Source: Lamellibrachia satsuma (taxonomy: Eukaryota; Annelida; Polychaeta; Sabellida; Siboglinidae). Taken from it: DNA of 64,000 bases. Below the pieces are notes generated by a model. That model saw only the letters and a list, made by a program, of their open reading frames with translations, was not told the origin of the DNA and made no database searches. Of this stretch, positions 57,466 to 64,000 are shown in pieces. Positions within the stretch are counted from its first letter, which is position 1, and every line of letters begins with the position of its first letter. The DNA lies in NCBI GenBank assembly GCA_033239005.1, contig BSQZ01000011.1:5315001-5379000 (forward strand), written 5' to 3'. The translations under genes and the position numbers were made by a program.

Positions 57466-57850
57466 GAGGCGTATTTAGGATCTCGGAGTGGGGACCAAAG
57501 GGGCCAGGTCAGGCTATATTCACGGCGTAGTTCATGACCCTAAACCAAGGAGTCATTGCACAGTGTCCCCAATGTAACGTTATGGAGTATATAACATTGA
57601 AAGTTTATACCGCGCAGGGATTATACTGCATCATTGTTTCTCCTCAACCACATCGCCGTGATTCTGATCATTCTCAAGATGGGTTGTCTCTCGTGTAGCT
57701 TTGTATGTAGAGCGACTAGGGCACGACTGGCAGTACTGGGGGAGGGTAGAATGCCACTTCGCTGTGTTGCGCCTTCTATTTTTGTCGCGACAACTGATCA
57801 AGGGGGGTGCCTGGGCACCTGATGTACCCCCTGAATCAGCCCATGGATCC
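57466..57850. mobile_element. possible decayed hAT-type element
   Basis: Left AGGCGTATTTAGGATCTCGG and right CCCCCTGAATCAGCCC can be read as eroded forms of a CAGGGGCGGATCTAGG-type inverted repeat (compare 38620-38636). Both are too diverged for certainty. Confidence 0.3.
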
Positions 57851-58425
57851 GGTTTTATAGATGCGACCATTTCTCTCGGAACGCACCAGCACAAACAATG
57901 AACGAGCACCGAAGAACTGAGCCTTGGTTCTGCGTCATTGCCTTGTGTCGCCAAATGCTTCTCTAGAACTGCATCGCCGTGATTCTCGTCATTATCGAAA
58001 TGGGCTACGTCATGGGTGTAGCTTCTCAGGGTGATATTCTAGTTTTCGCTGAGAGTAACGTTTACGGGCTCCAGCCTAAGGTGATTGTCTCTCACACAGC
58101 TTTGTAGGCAGAGCGACTAGGGGACAAATGAAGTATTGGGGGGGGGGGCAATGCTTGTACTTTGCATGTTAGAAATGTCCTCAACTGAGGAACACGTCCA
58201 CGAGGACCCCACTTCGCCTAATCAGGTCAAAATAAGGAAGGGTGTCCGGGCACCTGATGTACCCCCTGGATGAGCCCATGGATTCGGTTCTATAGGTGCG
58301 ACCATTTCTCTCCGAACACACCAGCACAAACAATGAACGAGCACCGAAGAACTGAGTCTTGGTTCTGCTCGACTGCGTTCTGCTTAGCCCAGGGCGCTGC
58401 ATTGAAAGCAAGGGTTATCTACCGA
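57625..58425. repeat. dispersed module, copies 2 and 3
   Basis: Two adjacent copies (57625-57950, 57955-58425) share CATCGCCGTGATTCT, TAGAGCGACTAGG, CGGGCACCTGATGTACCCCC, GCGACCATTTCTCTC and CAAACAATGAACGAGCACCG. Copy 3 has about 90 bp of extra sequence after its first block. No coding content recognised. Confidence 0.7.
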
Positions 58426-58534
58426 TCATGTGGCCATTCGAGACTGGGGTACAGTGACCTTACAAAGTCGTCAAATCGTCACATATCTAACATGACATGT
58501 TGGCTACCTCCCCACACCATAGGTCAGCCAGTTT

Positions 58535-59228
58535 GATGGGACAGCATTTAATATGTTTTTCTAACGCATCATTCTTTATCCATAATTTTTCCAACACACC
58601 ATTCTTTATCCATATCTTTTCCAACAAACCATTCTTTACTTATAACTTTTCTAACACACCACTCTTAGTTGTAACTTTTCCAACACACCATTCCTAATTA
58701 ATGACTTTGCCAACACAAGATACTTTACTCATAACTTTTTCAACGCATCATTCTTTATCTTTGATATTTCCAACACACCATTCGTTATTCATACCTATTC
58801 GTTATTTATAATTTTCCAACACACCATTCTTAATATATTACTTTTCCAACACACCATACTTTGTCCATACATTTTCAAACGCACCAATCTTTATCCTTGA
58901 CTTTTCAAACACACCAAACATACTATTCGTTATTTATAAATTTTCCAACACATCATTCTTAACATATGACCTTTCAAACACGCCATTTCTAATCCATGAC
59001 TTTTCCAACACATTCATAATCCATGACTTTTCCAACGAAACATTCTTTATCCTTGACTTTTCCAACACACCATTCTTTATTTATAACTTTCTTAATCTGA
59101 CTTTTCCAGCACACCATTCTTTATCCCTAACTTTTCCAACACACCGTTCTTTATGTTTAACCTTTCTAACACACCATTCTTAATCTGTGACTTTTCCAAC
59201 ACAACATCCTCTATTTATAACTTTCATT
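58535..59228. repeat. degenerate 30-bp repeat field, more than 20 copies
   Basis: TTTTCCAACACACCATTCTT + TATCCATAAC with many substitutions and indels. The units are older and more diverged than the other arrays here. Confidence 0.9.
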
Positions 59229-60797
59229 GTCATGCTGTAAACGTGGCGTGGTTCACTGTGTTCATTGGAAAAAAAAGAATAATTGATGATGTGTGTCGTG
59301 CTTTGCTGCATAAGTGGTAACTCTGGCGATTGAGTTAATATACAAGTGTGTTTTGGATTATCCACCATGATAATCCGGTTGCCAGATATACAAAACATAG
59401 CTCAACTGTGAAGTGGGGTACATTCACGTTTGTTTGGTTTCTGATACTTTCTGGTACTGATCCAGAAAATGTATAATGACATTTTGTCATCACTGAACAA
59501 TTTGTATAATTTTTTTTAAAACCATGTTTCAACCCATAAAGATAGAAATATTGATTCCATGTAGATAAAAATGAAAGCCGTTTCCATTATTTGCTTGAAA
59601 TGACCAAGTCTTTGTTTGTAGTTTTTAAATATACAGGGCCCCTGTACACACCCTTGAGCTATTCAAAACACCTCGTCTTGGTGGACTGAATTGCTTAATA
59701 GGTATTGGTATAGACACGAATACCGCAGATAACGAGGATGACATTATCCGAAGGTTCCTCACTCGTATTGCAGTTGGGGTCAGAAGGACATTCAAAATGG
59801 ATTATTGCAACATGTATATTACACATAAAAAATGGGCACGATTTATTTACAAAATGAAGCTGGTGCTATTTTAAAATAAATCTTTATGGGGAAAAAATTG
59901 TCAATTATTACAAAATAGGTGGTTGTTGTCGATGCAATCGGATTTAATTTTAATATCGTATATGTCGGATGGTTGAAAGATAAGCGTGGTGGGTGTACAG
60001 CGTTGGCTAGGTCACTGAATAAACTATGTATGACTTACAGGTAACGATGACGTATGTTGGCATAAATAGTAATGACGGTGTCAGGAACAAAACAGTCGAT
60101 ATTATCTTATTCATTACTCACAACAGATCAGGAGACAAAAGTTTGTAGTCAATTACATCATATAGAAGACGGAATCTGTGTATATATTCGGACAGATTGC
60201 GTGGACATCTTAAAGAAGGATACGGTACTTCGTGAACACGAAAAGGCGGTTGACAATAGTTGTTATGATAGACCAGACTGTGTTGCAATTCGCTGTAATG
60301 GTGAAGCATAAATTACTACATGAAATATGCTAGATTAGACAAACTAACTGACTTAACAGAATGACGTTAACGTCTACTGAAAGAGAAAAGGCAAAACAAA
60401 ACCAACCACGATGACACCGTGGTCGGTATAACACGCATGTGGTCGTGTGGCACATATTGGGGTCAGCGTTTCTGTCACACACAAGGTGGTAAGTAAGACT
60501 CAGTATTCTGTTCTTCGAATCCCGCCGTTTGGAAACATGCCTGTCTATCCTCGGTTCACACCTACCTCTGTCTCTGATGCCAGGGACTTGGATCGTTGAC
60601 CTAGTCCCATATGTCGGTAGCTGCCTCTACGGGGTAAAACTGAGCTGAATCCGGGTACGCAGTGTCGGTGTATACATAACAGTACAACTACAGCGGCGAT
60701 AGCAGGTAGCTGCGTCTCGGTCGGCGACAAACAACAAAAACACACGAAGCATTGAGTGCAAGTGTGTCGACGTCTGATCACGTGAATGCTCTCATGG
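59229..60797. other. no gene assigned
   Basis: At about 59694-59874 the plus strand reads an uninterrupted 58-codon segment (IGIDTNTADNEDDIIRRFLT at its start) ending in a TAA that overlaps an AATAAA-like signal. I do not recognise it, and it has no early ATG. A 79-codon frame at 60072-60311 is also unrecognised. Confidence 0.35.
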
Positions 60798-61835
60798 CTA
60801 GCGGCGCGTGACGAGATCGCACATTGTATTACTTACTTTGGTTTGTTTAGGTTCTTCCTGACCGTAGGCGGTGGCTTCGTTGGTCAGATCTTCAACTTTC
60901 CCTTGAAATGCTCTACGACTTCGTGGCAAGGCAGCTTTGTAGTTGTAGAGAATTTCCCCAGTACTCCAATGTCTATCTAGACAGTTTTTAAACGAGTTGA
61001 CACTTGGAGCAGTTACAACTATTTTTGGTAGATCGTTCCATAATCTAGTAACTCTAAGTGATAAGCTTTCTTTTCTAATGTTTGTATGAGCAGGTTCTCG
61101 AAACAATTTCAAAATATGACCTCTTGTTCCTTCCCTTGTATCACTGTCTTTGTGCAGCTTGACAGTGTTAGCAACATCACTGTCTTACTTCCCTTGAAAC
61201 AGTTTATATACCTCAATCATATCATCACGTGTTCATCTATATGCTAGTGTAGGAAGTTTCAATCTCTCAAGTGTATCCTGGTAAGGAATATCCTTCATAC
61301 CAGGACGCTGCTTTGTTCCACGTCTCTGTACATTTTCGATGGTATCTTTGTATTTTTGTTTATAAGGGGACCATACTGATATTGCATAACCTAAATGACT
61401 CCTAACTAAAGCTTTACATAATGGGACAGAATTATGTTGATTTAGGGTTGTAAATTACCTTTTAATAACTCTCATGATACTCTTTGCTTTATGTATTTTT
61501 TGGTTGATGTGTTTATCAAATTCTAGGTTTGAATCAATAATAACACCAATGTCTTTTTGTTCTTCTATTTTGTGAGCAGTATTATCAATCTTTAGTTTAT
61601 AAGCATAATCGTGCTGTACTGTTTTCCTTACGTACATCAAATTACATTTATCTGGGTGAAACCTTAATAACCATTGACTTGACCAAGATGTTAAATAATC
61701 TAAATCGTTCTGTAGAGTACGCTGGTCATCTGGACTATTAATCGTTTTGAAAACCTTTGTATCATCCGCAAACATGTATACATTAGAAACTATATTCTCC
61801 GGAAGATCATTTATGTCGTCTGCCGGGTTATAACT
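60798..61835 (-). mobile_element. non-LTR retrotransposon RT fragment, third family
   Basis: Minus strand: starts at INDLPENIVSNVYMFADDTK (catalytic FADD), then WLLRFHPDKCNLMYVRKTVQ, KDIGVIIDSNLEFDKHINQK, a stop at about 61455, SVWSPYKQKYKDTIENVQRR, YDMIEVYKLFQG (as DDMIEVYKLFQGK, then a stop), and SLSLRVTRLWNDLPKIVVTA then SVNSFKNCLDRHW. 5' truncated within the RT, with at least three stops. Distinct from the family at 5.8 and 12.8 kb. Jockey/CR1-group by its motifs. Confidence 0.88.
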
Positions 61836-62279
61836 ATAATTATACAGTGTTTTGAAGGTACAGTCTTAATGGCCGCAGCTCGTTTGATGTACATAGCAAC
61901 AGAAACAATATGCAAGTTGTAAATGGGCAATTTATTGCCTTTGATGAAATGGCTTCTCAAAAATTACATCGGTGCGATAATAGTGACATAATGAACCAAT
62001 AAGTGTTCAAAAGACTAGATAAAAACAATACAATGCATCTTAAACGTGATATCCAGAAAAGAAACATCAAAGGTGAGGGGATGTTATCCGCCAAAGGCAC
62101 TGCTACTAGGTAGCCGGGCCACCACACCCAAGGCCAATATATAACAATGAAGCTACATTTGCTATGAACATGCTGTACCTAAAGGCAATAATACTCAGCC
62201 CTGGTTTAGCTGTATAGAAATACAAAGCGTTAGTAATACAATATGATTGTTTGTAGGTATCATATGTCATCCAACCTGG
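61836..62279. other. no recognisable gene
   Basis: I see nothing. Confidence 0.4.
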
Positions 62280-62309
62280 CAAAGCTGACGGTATTAATCG
62301 CGACAGTAA

Positions 62310-63235
62310 TCCGTACAGTCAGTATTCCTAACATCACCCCAGCCCTCAGCCCCGGCTGAGCAGACTAGAATGACAGGTTAAATCTACTAGAACAGTGTTA
62401 TGTACTGGATAAATTGTCAATCCTTGACAAATATTTAAGTAGAGAACGAATCAGAGCATCCCTATACATTACATCATCCCAGCCCTCAGCCCCGGCTGAG
62501 CAGACTTGAATGAAGGACAGTGTGATGAACTGGTTAAATTGTCAACCCGTAACTAACACGTAAGAGCATCCTTAGACATTCTATCACCCCCGCCTTCAGC
62601 CCCGGCTGAGCAGACTTGAATGAAGGACAGTGTGATGAACTGGCTAAATTGTCAACCCGTAACTAACACGTAAGAGCATCCCTAGACATTCTATCACCCC
62701 CGCCTTCAGCACCGGCTGAGCAGACTTGAATGAAGGACAGTGTGATGAACTGGCTAAATTGTCAACCCGTAACTAACACGTAAGAGCATCCCTAGACATT
62801 CTATCACCCCCGCCTTCAGCACCGGCTGAGCAGACTTGAATGAAGGACAGTGTGATGAACTGGCTAAATTGTCAACCCGTAACTAACACGTAAGAGCATC
62901 CCTAGACATTCTATCACCCCCGCCTTCAGCACCGGCTGAGCAGACTTGAATGAAGGACAGTGTGATGAACTGGCTAAATTGTCAACCCGTAACTAACACG
63001 TAAGAGCATCCCTAGACATTCTATCACCCCCGCCTTCAGCTCCGGCTGAGCAGACAGGAAGAACAGGATAATTAGACGCAGACCATTGCTATGCAGTAGC
63101 GAAAATGTCATTGAGTGACTACTTTGATGCTGAAACCGGCTCAGAGCATCACTATTCGTCCTGTCACCCCAGCTCTCAACTCCGGCTGAGCACAGACGAA
63201 TGAAAGGACAAAAACCAGTGTTATGAAGTGGTCGA
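62310..63235. repeat. 110-bp tandem array with hairpin core (7-8 copies)
   Basis: GGCTGAG starts at 62354, 62494, 62604, 62714, 62824, 62934, 63044 and 63184: the spacing is 140, then 110 five times, then 140. Each unit has CTCAGCCCCGGCTGAG or a close variant, a 7-bp stem. The five inner units are almost identical and the outer units are 30 bp longer. Confidence 0.95.
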
Positions 63236-63260
63236 AGTTCATTACATATTGATTGAGACA

Positions 63261-63840
63261 TTACATTACATCATAGGTATGCGAATATAGCGGCGAAATT
63301 TTGAGGTCAGTAAAACCCTTGCAAGTGGCTGTAATTTCGCAGTAACGAAGGAAACCCTGAAATGCCAGTAAGAACATGGCCGCCACAGCTCGCTGCATAT
63401 TGGCATCCTCTATAACTGCCTTAGTAGCGAGGACAAGGTGAGTCAGAATGGAAATGTCAACAGGTCGACGGGAAACCAATTAAACGGACCTTTTCTGAAC
63501 TCCTATTAATAGTTTCTTAATGTAGAAGTTGGTAGCGGGATCAGCCAACCCAACTATGATGAGACAGAATGATATAGCAAACACCGTAGAAACTATTGTT
63601 GCAGATAAATAGCATGATGAACACAAATATGTGATGAAGCTTGCCAAATGTTTGTGTGAAAAGGGAAGTATTTTTCCCAGGGCAACGGAATGCAAGGTAG
63701 ACCCTCAGCATTCGGAAGCAGCGACGATATGAAGCTCGCGAGGTAGGTGTGAGTGCCGCTTGATCCAACTGACGATCTAAGGAATGAGCACGTGCGATGT
63801 CAGGTGGGCTGGTATGATGACAGGGGTCACGTCCAGCCAT
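63261..63840 (-). pseudogene. tyrosine recombinase (DIRS/Crypton-type) N-terminal part, broken
   Basis: Minus strand. Reads ALTPTSRASYRRCFRMLRVY (SAM-like core-binding domain). After a frameshift near 63670 it continues with HLASFITYLCSSCYLSATIV and GLADPATNFYIKKLLIGVQK, then a stop at 63480-63482. The same frame goes on with RRPVDISILTHLV and AMFLLAFQGFLRYCEITATC, whose FLR holds the first catalytic arginine. The later H-x-x-R and tyrosine are not present; the frame ends at the 110-bp array. The sequence pattern matches animal DIRS/Ngaro- or Crypton-type recombinases. Confidence 0.75.
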
Positions 63841-64000
63841 GGAGCTGACTGTCTCGCCTCGACAAACTGAAATAGCGTTTGTCCTTGTTTAAAGGTATTT
63901 CCAAGAATTGTGATAAAAGTTCAAACGACAACAATGAATCCATGCAGACGGAGTTATATGTTGGGTCAAGTAGATGTGTGACACAAACTATCCCAAAACG
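63841..64000. other. no recognisable feature at the right edge
   Basis: I see nothing. Confidence 0.4.

Noticed and set aside
59640..59700. Second copy of the ATTCAAAACACC inverted-repeat MITE
   Set aside because: Only one end-like string (about 59660) is present, with no partner inverted repeat nearby.

Overview
The window looks like repeat-rich, gene-poor DNA from a metazoan, most probably a marine lophotrochozoan invertebrate (annelid-like). No species can be fixed from the sequence alone. The evidence is: single-exon animal gene families (a rhodopsin-class GPCR, an ER-anchored UDP-glycosyltransferase, a leucine-rich-repeat/Ig membrane receptor); many decayed non-LTR retrotransposon tails; tRNA-like SINEs; hAT elements; a Penelope-like element; and abundant (CA)n, (TA)n and minisatellite arrays. 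There are no bacterial-style operons, no CRISPR array and no sign of a prokaryote.

Layout. 0-32 kb holds no host gene I can recognise. It carries microsatellites, a 755-bp hAT derivative (1.05-1.80 kb), a TA-flanked inverted-repeat element (4.46-5.39 kb), two copies of one LINE family (5.8-6.8 kb plus, 12.8-13.6 kb minus), other LINE tails (7.5, 13.6, 21.2, 23.0, 24.1 kb), SINE pieces (0.7, 10.9, 18.6, 28.5-29.4, 30.0 kb) and a long series of minisatellites (3.4, 8.1, 9.7, 10.4, 19.1, 20.2, 22.0, 25.4, 26.0 kb). 32.25-33.47 kb is an intact intronless GPCR on the plus strand. 34.9-41.7 kb returns to repeats, including a hAT element with a broken transposase (38.6-40.0 kb) and a 145-bp hAT-type MITE with a perfect 8-bp target duplication (40.8 kb). 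41.8-43.4 kb is an intact UDP-glycosyltransferase (minus). 47.4-49.9 kb is an intact LRR-Ig-mucin-TM protein (minus), with an upstream splice acceptor and a second signal-peptide ORF behind it.

45.5-58.4 kb is a mosaic of young repeats: three copies of a composite repeat, one of them inserted into a Penelope-like element (52.35-55.14 kb). That element still has a 15-bp target duplication, an inverted copy of its own 3' tail at its 5' end, a GIY-YIG-type C-terminus and, in both arms, a hammerhead-ribozyme-like motif. 58.5-64 kb contains a degenerate 30-bp repeat field, a third LINE family (60.8-61.8 kb minus), a 110-bp tandem array with a hairpin core, and a broken tyrosine-recombinase (DIRS/Crypton-type) gene at the right edge.

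The three host genes show no sign of acting in one pathway. All are membrane or secretory-route proteins with GC-rich coding sequence in an AT-rich background. Two patterns run through the window: (TA)n arrays repeatedly sit just 3' of LINE tails, and several minisatellites lie inside inverted-repeat transposons. The tandem repeats therefore look seeded by mobile elements. I see no new gene system; the most informative structure is the Penelope-like element with its ribozyme-like motifs and nested insertion.
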